A stretch of DNA of 64,000 nucleotides from Babylonia areolata. Lineage: Eukaryota > Mollusca > Gastropoda > Neogastropoda > Buccinidae. Made by a program: the position numbers and the translations under genes. The notes under the pieces are model-generated. The model did not search any database and had not been told where the DNA came from. It worked only from the letters and a program-made list of their open reading frames with translations. Every line of letters begins with the position of its first letter. Positions within the stretch are counted from its first letter, which is position 1. Shown piece after piece: positions 1 through 13,209 of this stretch. The stretch is from positions 9,684,748 to 9,748,747 of the forward strand of contig NC_134910.1 in NCBI RefSeq assembly GCF_041734735.1. The letters are read 5' to 3'.

Positions 1-45
1 GCCTTGGGTGAATGCATATAAATGTTTGTGTACCTGTTGGAGTGG

Positions 46-275
46 ATTTCTTAAACAGAATTATTTTGCCAGAGGACAGCACTCTCGTCATGGGTTCTTT
101 TTCAGTGCGTCAAGTGCGTGCTGCACACGGGGACCTCGGTTTCTCGTCTCATCTGAATGACGAGACGCTCAGTTTGATTTTCCAGTCAAACTTGGGAGAA
201 AGGGTGGAAGCTGGATTCAAACCTGCACCCTCACGGACTCTGTATTGGCAGCTTAGCTTCTTAACCATTCTGCCA
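46..275 (-). mobile_element. Diverged tRNA-headed SINE
   Basis: Read on the minus strand it starts with a tRNA-like head (B-box-like ggtttgaatcc) and passes into the central block that is shared with the other SINE-A copies in this window (gtctcatctgaatgacga; cacggggacctcggttt). It lacks the usual tail and is more diverged than the copies at 35.8, 57.9 and 62.0 kb. Confidence 0.55.
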
Positions 276-2732
276 TTTTTTCCTTTCCACATACACAGAG
301 GAAGTAGTTCTCTCTCCCCTCACTTTCTTCATCCTCTCTCTTTGTTCTACAAACTTCACTCTCTCTCTCTTTCTCTCATCCACATTCAAAGAAACGTTCC
401 AGTCAAACAAATGTCGATTCAACAACACTCCTCCTTGCAATACAAAATAGTTTAATGTGTTTCGCCCGATATGTCCCCCAGCCACAAAATCTTGCACACC
501 AACATGCAGTGCGTCCCAACGGACCACATGGACAGACACAGACAGGACACACACAGACTGACACACACAGACAAGAGCTTAAGCAATCGATGCATGATGA
601 TTACAATGCACAACAATTTATGTACATTACATACGTCAGACATGAAAAAAAAAATCACCTATGTAAGATGTTAAAACGCTTCATCAAACAACATAAATTA
701 AAAATATATATTAAAAAAAAGAGAGAGAGATGGTGTACACACTAAAAATGGAAAATCATAAAAGAAGTTGTCAAGCCATATGATCAAGTTCTCTCCACTT
801 CTGCTTTACCACAGTCACACACCCACCCCACCAGCACCCACATCTGCTGGTCCTGAAGACAGCTTAGAACTGAATTCAGTACACATACCTGCAGTAAGAA
901 ATTAGCTTCTGGAAACACACTGTCCAAAACTTGTTCTCTATCATCTCTCTCACACACACACACACACACTCACACACACACTAACGCGCGCGCGCACACA
1001 CACACAAATTCAGTTCCACATTGTACTTTTCAAATACATCCCCATTTCAACAACCTCCAGACACGCCTCTTTTTCTTAAAAATTCCTGGATACAAGATGA
1101 AAGTCAGTCAAGGCACCCCAACTACTACCAACCAAGCAATTAGCTACTCTGCATTGTAGAATTACAGGGCTAGTTTTAAGTAAGTAGGTCACTCAGGTCC
1201 AACCCTATTTTCTCCTCTGCTGCTTCCCTTTTTTTTTTTTTTTTACTGCAACCCCCCCCCCACCCCCACCCCACACACACTCAATTCTGTGAGTTGAAAC
1301 AGTTTATTATGGGACAGGAACTTGTGGCTGCTTCAGCTGTGACAAGAAATCTGAAACTGGCTGGAAAAAGAGATAAGACCACCTGTAAATGTGTATGTAT
1401 GCATGTAATCGTGCATATATGTGCAGGCATGTGTGCAGGCAATGGCATGTTAGCTGTGTGTTGTTTGCCTGTGGAGAATTTGAATACGGAACTGTTTTAG
1501 TTTTTATGTTGTTTTTTTTTTATGTACGTATCTTTTAATCTGAGTGTCACTGTAAAAAAAAAATGCAGCGCTCTGAGTTATGCGCTAAAGAAATATTCTT
1601 CAATAATAACAATAACAAATGATAAAACTAATAATAATAATAATAAAAGATAATGATCGAAACATGACCTTGCCCCAACCCCCTTCTTAGACATCCCTCC
1701 CACAAACTTTATCTACAACACATTTTTCCTTCAGTTTTGTTTCATTCCTTCGTTCCCCCTGAACAACAGTGGCGGAGAGAGGAGGATGCAGAGGCTTATG
1801 CTTAATTTCCATTTAAAATGACGACCTCACTCTTCAGTTCTGTTAACACAACCAGTCTTTATTCCTTGTTATCTCTCTGCTTCCACTGTTATGTGTTCAC
1901 TTTAATTCATCACCACAATCACTATCGTCAGGTTCAGAAAAAAAAATACGAAAAAAGAAGATAAAATTGAAGCTAAATAAAAAGAAAGCTGAAGGGGACT
2001 AGTGAAGATGTTGGTATGGGTAAAAGCAGACAGGCACACACCCTCCTAGTGAACCAATACATACATATTCATGAGCTTTAACAGCAACAGAAAGTAGGTG
2101 CACTGTTTTGATCCTTAGTCGTCGCATAATAACCGCAATAAATTAAACACATACACACAAGTTTGATTATTGAAGGAATCATTAAATGCAGCATAAAAAT
2201 TCAATTTTCTATGGTTTAAATGATAAAAACGTCCACATTTTTTGCTACTAAACAGCTGCAAACCCAAGGAAGACATGACAACTTCTCTCTCCACATGTCG
2301 CTGACGACGACGATGTCGACGACAGCACCACAACCTGTCCGTCATGCCACACAACACTGACAACATAAAACAAGCCATCCCACATCTCACAACACGACAC
2401 CACAGCCAACACAACTCATGAAAAACGCACGACAGCGGCACAACCTCTCAACCCACAACGACGAGAGAACATCACAACCTAGCCCTCCATGGTAAAAAGA
2501 CTGCACACACTGACAGCGTACCGTTTCACCACATCCCTGACGTACAAAAGTATGGCAAGATTTACCAGTGCGGTACTGTTCACACCGTCAACACCACCAC
2601 GACCCAAGGCTTCCCTACGTCGATGGCCACCACAAGAAAAGCAACTCATCAGAACTAATCCAACACTAAAAACTCATCAGAGGATTGTTATCCTCCCTTC
2701 CCATGGGTTTGAGTAAGATTGCAGACACTTCG
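276..2732. other. No gene seen: simple repeats and AT-rich flank
   Basis: Holds (TC)n near 358-378, (CA)n with a CG run at 949-1008, a T-run plus C-run at 1230-1275, and (AAT)n near 1600-1645. A motif near 1560-1605 (gcgctctgagttatgcgc then AAT repeats) resembles a retroposon 3' end on the plus strand. Short reading frames here have no recognisable family. It may include part of the receptor's 3' UTR or downstream intergenic DNA. Confidence 0.5.
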
Positions 2733-2978
2733 TTAACCCTTTCACCGCCAGTCAATTTAGAGTGCAAAATTCCCTTGTGCTACAAACACTGAAAATACGG
2801 TGTCTAATAATAGCTGGGGATTCCCCCTGCGATGTGTAGAAAATATGGCCTGTCCTACCACCGAACATTAAGAGCAGTAGGTTCATGGATAAAAGACCCA
2901 TGATCTGGTCACCCTTCCGTGACATGGGTCCTCTACCTAGCTGCTGCATAAATGCAAGCTTGGCAGTGAAAGGGTTAA
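2733..2978. mobile_element. TTAA-flanked MITE, 246 bp
   Basis: TTAA stands at both ends (2733-2736 and 2975-2978). Immediately inside are inverted repeats, CCCTTTCACCGCCA on the left and TGGCAGTGAAAGGG on the right. Size and termini fit a non-autonomous piggyBac-like element, with no coding capacity. Confidence 0.7.
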
Positions 2979-4539
2979 GTTTTTTGCTACAATTTTCATA
3001 CAAAACTGAAGCAAAGTAGGCTTATAATTACATAATATTTTGTTTCTTTTAAATCGTTGACACCAGGACACTAACATACCTTTGTCAGGGAATACGGCAA
3101 TGTGGCGATGGGGATTTTTTTTTGTAAACCATTTATTGTGCCCAAGTACAAACCAAACACCTTTCAAATGATAGGAATACGTGTCATTTACATTCCATCT
3201 CCATTAAAGATGTTTTTCAAGCAGGCAGACTGCCAATGAATATTGCAATAGTGCGCATGCAACTGATATTAGTATGATCAGTTTATGTCTCTGGTATATA
3301 TTCACAAAATCAAACCACTGGTTGTACAGTAAAACTGGCCTCTATAAAAAGTATAATAGTTTCAGATTGTGTTCATGCATCATACAACTTTTCTCACACA
3401 CAAACTCACAACTTCAATTTAAGAACAAAGTAAGATTAGCATTGCAACAAAAATATTTCCTACTGAAAGTTTTAAATAGCTGTATAGTTGTTTACTTGCA
3501 AACAAACAAATAAAACAAACCAAAAAAAAAAAAAAAAAAAAAAAAAGCAAAGTGTGCATATGTAAAAATCACACAGTATCTAGAATGTATAATCCATCCA
3601 TTATCCAACACCAAATTATATACTGCGTAGACACAAGAACATTGTGGAAATCCTCCACATTGAAATATATCATCCTGAGAATGCGAAAAAAAAAAATTTA
3701 CAAGCACATAAAAATCATTATATTTATACACACTCATCATTTTCTTTGATCATAAGATCTTTTTTCTGTAATATATAGAAAGGGGACTGAATTTACTCAG
3801 TTGACTCATGGAGGTTCAAATTACAGGTTCAAGGAATTACTGGACAAGCAAGACAAATCACGAAACACAAACATTTCTTTAAAAAAATAAAATAAAATAA
3901 AATAAAAACTGACCTGATGATGCTGTTATGACCTACCCTTCTACTGTGGTGAAGTGATTCCTTAGTTTCCCCCACATTAAAAACAGCACCATTAAAAATT
4001 ATTAAAAAAAAAAAGCTGGCGAAGACAATAGCTTTCCGTCAACTCAATGTGGCAAAACATTTAAACGGTGAAAGAAAGAATATTGGGCTGCAGAAATCAC
4101 AATCCTGTGAAATCATATTAAAACACACACACCCAACACACCCACCCAACACACACACACACAAACAATAAACCCAGGGAATAGGGGTGTGGTTGGACAT
4201 TTTGACAAGGAGTGTGTAACCTTTACAATCTATGTCAAGCTGTCGTTTCCAAACTGGCCACAAAACAGCCAACAATAAAAAAAAAAAATGGCTGACTGAA
4301 TGCATTGTCTGTCACATACCTCTCAAATCCTCTGGCCTACACAGCTGAATTATGAAGATTTTAAAAATATATATATATAACCAATAAAAATACTGGAATT
4401 TAAAATCTCCCAAAATAAATCCATCATGGCTGGCCAACCAATCAAAATCAAAGGACCAATGAAACAACCCCTTTCAAAACCATACCCTGAAAAGAAGGGC
4501 CCAACACCCAAGACTTCATGAAACTACCTTCAGCCCGAG
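2979..4539. other. No gene seen: AT-rich flank
   Basis: Contains a 26-base A-run near 3521-3546, (AAAAT)n at 3882-3905, CA tracts near 4123-4165 and a short (AT)n at 4369. No exon-like GC-rich block with splice signals was found. Confidence 0.5.
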
Positions 4540-4830
4540 AGTCCCATTTCTGAATCCTGGGCACCGCACCAGCGGTTTAAAAGGGTGGGTATTTTTCTGA
4601 TCTCCAAGTCCACAGGTCTGCAAGTTCTTTAACCCCCCCCCCCCCCTCCTCCCCCAGCCCCCCCAACCTTGCGTATACTACACACAAGCAGAACATCAAA
4701 CGTGCATGTTCAAGATCCTGTGATCCATGTCGGCGTTTGTTAAGTTAAGAACATACCAACACCCCCAAGAGAACAGAGAATGACTGCCTACATGGCCTGG
4801 TAAAAAAAAACCGTCAAACACATTATTAAA
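4540..4830 (+). mobile_element. Degenerate copy of the long-tailed SINE-B family
   Basis: Same order of landmarks as the copies at 37.2, 54.8 and 62.4 kb: gtgggtatttttctgatctcc, a long C-run replacing the middle, aagatcctgtgatccatgtcggcg, and gactgcctacatggcctgg. The tRNA head is barely visible. It is an old copy. Confidence 0.5.
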
Positions 4831-5000
4831 AAAAGAAAAAGAAAAAAAAAAGCAGACTCATTCATGAGTCAACATGGAAGTCGCAGCCCACAAAAGCAAA
4901 AGATTCTCTAAAAGAAAAAAAAAAAGCCCACAAAAAAGGCTGTAATAAAAAAGAAAAAATTAAAATAAAAAAAAGAGCATGCATTAACTAGCCAATGAAG

Positions 5001-5114
5001 AAACACTATCGCTATAACACTATAAGCTGTCAGCTTGTTGTTGCTCCACTGTCTTTGTGTACAAGTAAAACATGCTTACTGAATAAACTTTTGTTTAAAC
5101 CAAACACTATCGCT
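5001..5114 (+). mobile_element. Short retroinsertion with 13-bp target duplication
   Basis: AAACACTATCGCT occurs at 5001-5013 and again at 5102-5114. The 88 bases between look like an mRNA or LINE 3' end: an AATAAA signal (tactgaataaac) lies 15 bases before the right repeat. It is a 5'-truncated retrocopy; the source is unknown. Confidence 0.6.
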
Positions 5115-5436
5115 CAAAAACTAACCATTGACAATCATGGACACACAGCGTAAGAACCGAGCTGTGTAAGGAACGCATGGATAAGAAAAGAGCTGAAAAC
5201 CGTGCAGTGAAGAATCAACACGAACACACACTTACAGCAATCTCACCAACAACAGTCACCATGACAACCCACACCTCACACAACACACCACAACACACAA
5301 TTTAACTTTACTCTTTCGCCTTTCGCTCGAAAACCAACTGTTGCCAAGACCCACAAGTAAAAAGACAGACTTCGGTTATGTCTCATGATTGTTTGTCATT
5401 ACTGGAAGACTGATAGACCATGACAGCTTCATTAAT

Positions 5437-5985
5437 TCTATTCCCTTTAAAATGTTACAATTCTATTCCTTTACCATGCTTGCTAACAATTCTATTCCCT
5501 TAAAAATGGTACTCACAATTCTTTTCCCATCAGAAAGCTAACACACAATTATATTCCCTTCAAAATAAGTTATATTCCCTTAAAAATGCTGACATACAAT
5601 TATATTTCCTTCAAAAAGCTAAAACAAAATTTTATTCCCTTCAAAAACCTAATGCACAATTCGATTCCCTTAAAAAGCCAGCACAAAATTGTATTCCCTT
5701 CAAAGAGCTAATGCATAATTATATTCCCTTGAAAAAGCTAACACAAAATTACAACCCCTTCAAACTGCTAACACAACATTAAATTCCCTTCAAAAAGCTA
5801 ATGCACAGTTGTATTCCCTTCAAAAAGCTAACACAAAAGTACATTCCCTTCAAAAAACTAATGCATAATTATATTCCCTTCAAAATATGCCAACACAAAA
5901 TTGCATTCCTTTCAAAAAGCTAACTCACGAATTCATTCCCTTCAAAATGCCAGCCCACAATTCTGCTCCCTTCCAAAATGCTCAC
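5437..5985. repeat. Minisatellite, about 30-bp unit
   Basis: About 17 diverged copies of a unit with core attcccttcaaaaagctaa and a variable acacaaaatt part. Divergence between neighbours is high, so the array is old. The region that follows (to 7376) has (CA)n at 6207-6229, a G-run at 6484-6504 and (GT)n at 6778-6812, and no gene. Confidence 0.85.
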
Positions 5986-6775
5986 AACCCCATGCAAGCC
6001 TGACACCACCGCCAACGCCTATGGTCCAACAACTAAGCTGCAGAGCGCACACACACAGCAGCAACAACAACATGTGGAGCGAACACAGAGACACTAAGCC
6101 AGAAGAAAACCTGCCACAACACTCTGCAGCACACACAGCTGCCCTGCCTTACCACACCGACTCACACCAACCTGGCAAACAACATGCATGCATGCACGCG
6201 CGCGCTCACACACACACACACACACACAGAAGTAGTAAACACAAGTCTTCTACCAATAAACAGCACCCAGTTAACCGAAGGTCATAGTTTGAATGACATC
6301 ATCTTGGTAAAGAAAAGCTATATTCAAAACAAAACAACACACACACACACATATGTACCATCTACAGCAATAGTGATCTGACCGAAGAGAAAACCACAGT
6401 TATGGTGCAATGAAAACGACAAAGTAAGAAAGATGTGCAGATTGGAGGGCTAGGGGCATTGGCAGGGGAGGGGAGGTGAATGTGGGGGGGGGGGCGGGGG
6501 GGGAGAGAGTTGTGGTGAGGCAACAGTTAATGTCCTTTGCTTTCACCAATAAATGAAGAGCATTTCAGAAAAAAAACAACCAAAAGCCAAACACACAATA
6601 ATCATGTATTTATAGCACCATTCACGCACGTCATAGAGATACAGCATGAGAATCCAAAACCCAAGCAGACAGACTATACTGTGACACACATCTTTCGTAA
6701 CTTCAAATTGCCTTCTGAGAGTGAGTGGGTCACTAAGTATGTGTGTTGAGTATGTGTGCATGCTTGTGTGTGTGT

Positions 6776-6813
<38 letters not shown>

Positions 6814-7376
6814 ACAAGCAAGCATACACTTACGCAAGCATGACTATGGAATGCACGTGCGAGAATGCATGAATGTCAGTTAATGTATATGTAAGTTGTA
6901 AGTGACTTTCACACTTAAGAGAATGTAGAATTCCTGAACTATTTCTTGTACAATTTATACTTCTGTTGTGCTCTGAATTTGGTTTTTCCCATCATATCCC
7001 TGCTTCAAAATGTGTGTCTTCCACAGCTAACCTTCAGTCACGGTTTAAAAAATATATATATGTATAAAAACAACTTAAATAAGACAAACTGCCTTTGGAC
7101 AAATTTTCAATGACTACTCACTAGTCTGTCTAAAACTTTTGCACTTGGAATCCCATATGTATATATCTAATGTGCCACAAACTTGGTACTCACACCTTTA
7201 CTGGGCCAACAACCATTCCATATATACGTAAGCCAAACACACACACACACACTGCCTGTTTCTCTTTCTCTTTCTCCCCCTTCCACAAGCATCTAACTTG
7301 GACTTGTGACATGGATGAAATGGAAAGTAGCTGTACGAAATGAAGAACCCAGTAAATTTCATCCCTGTGACTTGTC
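5986..7376. other. No gene seen: simple-sequence-rich flank
   Basis: Contains CA and GT dinucleotide runs, a purine and G-run block at 6440-6515, and otherwise unique AT-rich DNA. Reading frames here are short and of low complexity. Confidence 0.5.
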
Positions 7377-7608
7377 TTAACTCTTTCCATACGAACGGCG
7401 AAAGAGACGACGTTAACAGCGTTTCACCCCAATTACCATCATCAAAATATTGCAAGCGGAAGGCTCTTATACTGAAGACGTGATTGTTGACAAAGAATAC
7501 CACAATTCTGACGACGGAAGCTAAGGGTTGGGTCATTGAGACACCCACTGGACATCCGAGGGGTCTGTGTGGAGGAGAAGAGAGGACTGGCCGTACTGAG
7601 TGAGTTAA
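7377..7608. mobile_element. TTAA-flanked MITE, copy 1 (232 bp)
   Basis: TTAA at 7377-7380 and 7605-7608. Imperfect inverted ends CTCTTTCCATACGAACGG and CCGTACTGAGTGAG. It is the same length as, and about 95% like, the copy at 12292-12523. No coding capacity. Confidence 0.75.
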
Positions 7609-9019
7609 TAACTGCTACTCTGGACCCTGTTCTTGTCAATCACCCTGTATTACAAACATCAACACTACTCCAACGCAGAATTTCTACAACCTCTCTGACC
7701 TGCGGAAGACCCTGTAGACACTTTTAACCCTTTTTGCACTACAGTGATTACAGCCTGTGCAGCCTTACCAATTTGTAAAAGGGTTGGTGAGGAGAAGGGG
7801 AAGGCAAAGTGTTAACTTAGCAGCAATAATCTGACAATGTTAAAAAAACAAAAACATGTGATTCAAAATGCTGGGGAGATCACGAAAGCGCAGTGCATGA
7901 CCTTTGAATTCTTTAACTCCCCACCCCCCACTTTACTTCTAAGCACAAGGCAAGGTGGTCAGATGTTAGTAAAACAGGCCATCGTTCCATATATCTCAGT
8001 ACAGATCATCAGTTCAGTGGTCAATACAAAGACCTGCAGCAGCGGCTTTTATGTACTGTATCTATATTAAAAATTAAATCACTTCTTTCTTTTGCTTTTC
8101 AACACAGCATATAATTATCTATCTATCTATCTATCTATATCTATATACATATATATAGTCAACCCAATTCCTTCTCCCCCTTATGCTTATGAGCCTTTCA
8201 GAGGGGTTCTTCATTTTTTTAATGTGAACATCATGACCCAAGTATGATATAAAGAACACCTGTCATCCACACGTCATCCAAACCAGGAAACCAATGTACA
8301 CATTACTTTAAAAAAAGAAAAAAACCACAATTATATATATATATATATATTAAAAAAAACCAATCCATTCAAAAAAAAAGAAACTATCTTCATGCAAGCA
8401 CACTATACTGACCATACAATGACAGGACACACACACACATATATATCATGTATATATATATGTATATATCCCCAGACATGGAACATGTTTTTGATTTCAA
8501 AGCAAGAATCAGGTTATAAATAAACCAAGCAGACCCAATGAGATGGCAGGGAGGGGCAGTGAGAAGAGGAGGAGGGGGGTCAGGGGGATTGGGGGGTCGG
8601 GGGGGGGGGGGGGGGGGGGATTGAGAGGTGGGGGGTGGCGGAGAGGTGGGTTGTGACAAATAACTGTTAAGCCGTTACCTTTCGTAGACGTCTCACCTGA
8701 AGACAAATTAAGTACGATGCTGGAAAAGATACCGCGCTTCTCAACCTTTTGGCAATTGCACAACAGTAGTGAACACACACACATGCGTACATGTGCTTGC
8801 ACACATACGCACACACACACACACACACAAGTGTGCACACACACACAGCGACATGCACACACATGCTCACCACCCATTAAAACCGAATTCACACGCTGAG
8901 AACAGCAACTTAATTTGATTATCATTTGTTGACAACAAATATCTTCTCTCCCTGTGTCCCATTGTGACCAATAATAATTTGTTTCATATCAATAATAAGT
9001 TGATTCAAAGTTTAATGTA
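7609..9019. other. No gene seen: simple repeats
   Basis: Holds (ATCT)n at 8114-8140, (AT)n at 8334-8350, a long G-run at 8598-8621, and CA tracts at 8766-8850. The G-run block is C-rich in the receptor's sense orientation. Nothing coding is recognisable. Confidence 0.5.
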
Positions 9020-9575
9020 CATCGTCTGCTCCACACTGCTTTCTGCCAATAATACCTTGATTTTAAGTTTAAGAACGGTATCAACTGCACCCTGCTTCCT
9101 GCCAATAATACCTTGATTTAAAGTTTAAGAACAGTATCAACTGCACCCTGCTTCCTGCCAATAATACCTTGATTTAAAGTTTAAGAACGGTATCAACTGC
9201 ACCCTGCTTCCTGCCAATAATACCTTGATTTAAAGTTTAAGAACGGTATCAACTGCACACTGCTTCCTGCCAATAATACCTTGATTTAAAGTTTAAGAAC
9301 AGTATCAACTGCACCCTGCTTCCTGCCAATAATACCTTGATTTAAAGTTTAAGAACGGTATCAACTGCACCCTGCTTCCTGCCAATAATACCTTGATTTA
9401 AAGTTTAAGAACAGTATCAACTGCACCCTGCTTCCTGCCAATACCTTGATTTAAAGTTTAAGAACAGTATCAACTGCACCCTGCTTCCTGCCAATAATAC
9501 CTTGATTTAAAGTTTAAGAACGGTATCAACTGCACCCTGCTTCCTGCCAATAATACCTTGATTTAAAGTTTTTAA
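9020..9575. repeat. Minisatellite, about 59-bp unit
   Basis: Nine to ten nearly identical copies of a unit with landmarks cctgccaataataccttg, tttaaagtttaagaac and tatcaactgcaccctgct. Copies differ mainly at one A/G (acagt/acggt) and by one 3-base deletion near 9440. High identity suggests recent expansion. Confidence 0.9.
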
Positions 9576-11918
9576 GTACAGTACAGCTTCCTCACCTAAC
9601 CCTGTCTGTCTCTAAACAAGATGATCACACCAGTATCTGTTTGATTTCCGTTCTGTGCTCTCTGGGTCCAGTGACACAAATAAAATATTTTTTGTAAAAT
9701 ATATATATATATGTAAATATCTATCATCAAACAGTCCCATGGACTAAGCAGAAGCAGAGAACTGTCAAATTCTGCCTGCTGACACACACAGTCAAAACCA
9801 TGCCATACTAACAATAAATAAAGCTTCTGATAATCCATCAATTAACCACGCATCTCTCTGACGCTTTTGAAAACGGAAAACAACACACACCGCACCTTCA
9901 AACCGATGACCCAGCACAGTCAATTCACAAGTTAACTTTTGATCTATATTCTCCTGGGCAACACGTGTACTTAACTTTCAATACATACATGTTCCGAACT
10001 TTATATACTCTCTGTGCAAACCTGGCCCTTCAGTACTATACATGTTCAGCCTTTCCTTTTCCCCACAGTGGCACAGTCCCTTCGTGAGTTAACCTGGACC
10101 TGTTCCTGGGCATCAGTGAAGGGCGAGGGACTGCAGAAAATGTCACAAGATACAAGAAGAAGCTGGTAGTCCGTGGAACGGATTCTACGGTCACTTCAGG
10201 ATCTTTGGTGAGGGAGGGGGTGGTGAGGATGGGGGGTGGGGGGGGGTTGAAAATCAGTTCTGTTTATTTCACAGCTGACCTTGCATTGAAGAGGATTTGG
10301 GCTTCACGACTGATAACATTAGCTTTGACAGTCATTCTGTACAGGCTTGTAACACTCTGACTCATTAACATATACTCTATGTCTCTCTCTCTCTCTTTTT
10401 CCCTCATGTGCACATAAATCAAACACACACACGAAGACACACCTACATATGCACACGTACATACACACCTAAATTCACACACATTGATACACCTACGTAC
10501 ACTAGTAATAGTACACACACATGCACACAAACACACCCTTCACTACCAGAACCACCAAGACACAACACACTGCTACCTCACAGCCAGTCAATCCCAAGCT
10601 TGCATACCCCCCCCCCCCTCCCCACATACCTCAATGCGGTGAAGAGCCATGCGGCACTGCACACAACACATGGCAAAACAACACAAAACAAAACACAAAA
10701 AAAACCCACCACAGCAGGGACCCTAATGCTGACCACTCAACACGCTGACCCGGACACAGAACACGGTCACGACATGCACGCAAACAACACGTTCACCCCA
10801 CCTCCACTGGGGTGGAGGGGTGGAGAGGTGGGGGTGAGGGGCTGGGAGGTTGATGATGTCAGGATGAAGGTTTAAGGCCTTGCTAATCATCGGCTAATGC
10901 TGCATAAGTTATGTACACACACACACACACAAGCACGCACGCATGCAAGTGCACACACACGCACGCATACACACGAACACACGCACGCACGCACACACAA
11001 AAGAGGCCATACATGTAGCAGGCACAAGAACATGTAGACCACTCAGGACAACACTTTGATTTAAAGACGGGTGTGTTCGCAGCAGTGTGTCACTTCTCTC
11101 TCTGTCAGTCTCTCTCTCTCTCTGGAGCTCTCTGCAAGTCCTGCTGCCGGTCCAGTCTCTAGGAGAGAAGTTGCTCTTCACACACACACGCGCCTGCTCG
11201 TTTGTTCCAACACACTTGTGTTCAATTCTCTACCCCCAACCCCAGCCCTGTGCCTCTGCTCCTCACACACCCCACAACTTTGTTATCTCCTCCTCCTCCT
11301 CCTCTTCTTCCTCCTCACACACCATAGTGTCTGGTCATTCTACGGCACAGTTCACCACCACCACCTCGTCCTCCTTCCACACATAGACAGGCATAGTGTA
11401 TTGCCTGTTTTTTTGTTGTTTTTTTCCCCCTCTCCAACAAACAGACTGGGATCTGCTGTTTGCTGTGTCCGCAGGAATCGTCTTTGCTTGTTCTATGAAC
11501 ATCATTGTCATGTGCTCTTTAAATTAAAAAAATAATAATAAAAAAAAATAAATAAAATAAAATAAAAATAAAATAAAAGACACAGTGTATTGTACATTCG
11601 AAGCCCCTGCCACTGCCGGTCTTGTCAAAGACAAAAGCTCGGATTCTATGGCGTCCACATTTTTGCTCAGGCAGTGATTGCCCACACGATGCTTTGCGGT
11701 GAAGAGACGTGGTCGGTTCCACGGACGTGATCGGGTCGGATCAAAACCTGTTTCTTCGCCGACCTCCATGTTGGGTCGCAAGGCTGACATGTGCTGGGTT
11801 CCCTCCCCTGATCTCGTTGGACACGACGGTGGCGTGACGGACGGTTCACTGCTGTGCGGTCTCCATTGTCTGTGCTTGTTCTTGTTCTCAAACTTCTTCA
11901 CTCATTTTGTGAAATGAT
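9576..11918. other. No recognised gene: flank with CA tracts and one GC-rich stretch
   Basis: 10408-10530 and 10910-11000 are CA-rich. 11270-11400 is a (TCC)n and pyrimidine-rich block. 11521-11580 is A-rich. 11600-11880 is unusually GC/CpG-rich and open for 125 codons on the minus strand, but the protein has no recognisable family and no splice or start context. It could be part of a long 3' UTR. Confidence 0.45.
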
Positions 11919-12620
11919 GCTTCATTCATGTCTGTCATTATGCCAGTAATGTGTGATGCTTCGTTAATGTCTCTCATTATCTGAGTAATGTGTGATGTTT
12001 AAAAAAAATGTCTCTCATGTGAGCAACATATGATGCTTCCTTAATGACTCTCATTATGTGAGTAATGTGTGACGCTTCGTTAATGTCTCTCATTATCTGA
12101 GTAATGTGTGATGTTTAAAAAAAAATGTCTCTCATGTGAGTAACATATGATGCTTCCTTAATGACTCTCATTATGTGAGTAATGTGTGACGCTTCGTTAA
12201 TGTCTCTCGTAATCTGAGTAATGAATGATGCTTCATTTTGTTCTGTTCTGATCTCACGTCTCTCATTCTGTGAGTAATGTATGATGCTTCATTAACTCTC
12301 TCCATACGAACGGCGAAAGAGACGACGTTAACAGCGTTTCACCCCAATTACCATCATCAAAATATTGCAAGTGGAAGGCTCTTATACTGAAGAGGTGAAT
12401 GTTGACAAAGAATACCACAATTCTGACGATGGAAGCTAAAGGTTGGGTCATTCAGACACCCACTGGACATCCGAGGGGTCTGTGTAAAGGAGAAGAGAGG
12501 ACTGGCCGTACTGAGTGAGTTAATGTCTCTCACTATCTGAGTTACATGTGATGATCCATTTCGTTCCATTCTGATCTTAGTCTCTCATTATGTCATTAAA
12601 TGTATGATGGCTTATTTATG
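11919..12620. repeat. Minisatellite, about 40-bp unit (120-bp higher order), split by a MITE
   Basis: Units share tctctcattatgtgagtaatg plus tgatgcttcgttaatg. A three-unit block including a run of A repeats about every 120 bp. The array resumes after the MITE at 12292-12523, showing that the MITE came later. Confidence 0.8.
12292..12523. mobile_element. TTAA-flanked MITE, copy 2, inside a minisatellite
   Basis: TTAA at 12292-12295 and 12520-12523, with the same termini as the 7377 copy. Sibling repeat units keep the unfilled site (cttcgttaatgtctctc), so the TTAA duplication can be read directly. This is piggyBac-style targeting. Confidence 0.8.
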
Positions 12621-12933
12621 TCCATGGTTTCTTGGTAACTTACTTCGGGGGTGAGGGGAGGGGGGGGGGGGGGTGTGGGGGGGAGGGTTTTGAAGGATGG
12701 AGGCCACACCATCAGTTGGCACAGATATCAATGAATGCAAATGTTGGTGCACATACAAAAGGTGTACATCCAAGGCGTGAATGATTCTGATCTTCCTTCA
12801 CTGCTTGTCCTGGTGGTGGTTTTAGTTCACTACACCACGGCAAGGGCATGGGACAAGTCCCCACTTTTCCATTCACAGTCTGACTAGCATGCTGACGTCA
12901 GCAAGGTGTAAGTGTTTGGTGCATACAGTTAAT

Positions 12934-13209
12934 TATTTGTATTTCTTTTTATCACAACAGATTTCTCTGCGTGAAATTCGGGCCAGGAACAACACTTTTG
13001 TTGCCGTGGGTTCTTTTACGTGCGCTAAGTGCATGCTGCACACGGGACCTCGGTTTATCGTCTCATCCGAATGACTAGCGCCCAGACCACCACTCCAGGT
13101 CTAGTGGAGGGGGAGAAAATATCGGCGGCTGAGCCTGTGATTCGAACCAGCGCGCTCAGATTCTCTCGCTTCCTAGGCGGACGCGTTACCTCTAGGCCAT
13201 CACTCCACT
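12934..13209 (-). mobile_element. SINE-A copy with internal deletion
   Basis: The minus-strand head (gagtgatggcctagaggtaa; B box ggttcgaatca) is followed by the central block (gtctcatccgaatgac region) and the 3' tail of aaatacaaat type. Compared with full copies about 140 bp between the central block and the tail is missing, so it is either a short subfamily or an internal deletion. Confidence 0.8.

Noticed and set aside
7726-7795. Possible small inverted-repeat element (aaccctttttgcac and gtaaaagggtt)
   Set aside because: The terminal match is under 12 bases and no flank duplication is visible.
11524-11901. 125-codon minus-strand frame in a GC-rich stretch
   Set aside because: No homology recognised; ends in Phe/Tyr runs from an A-rich tract. 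It could be 3' UTR but not a supported gene.
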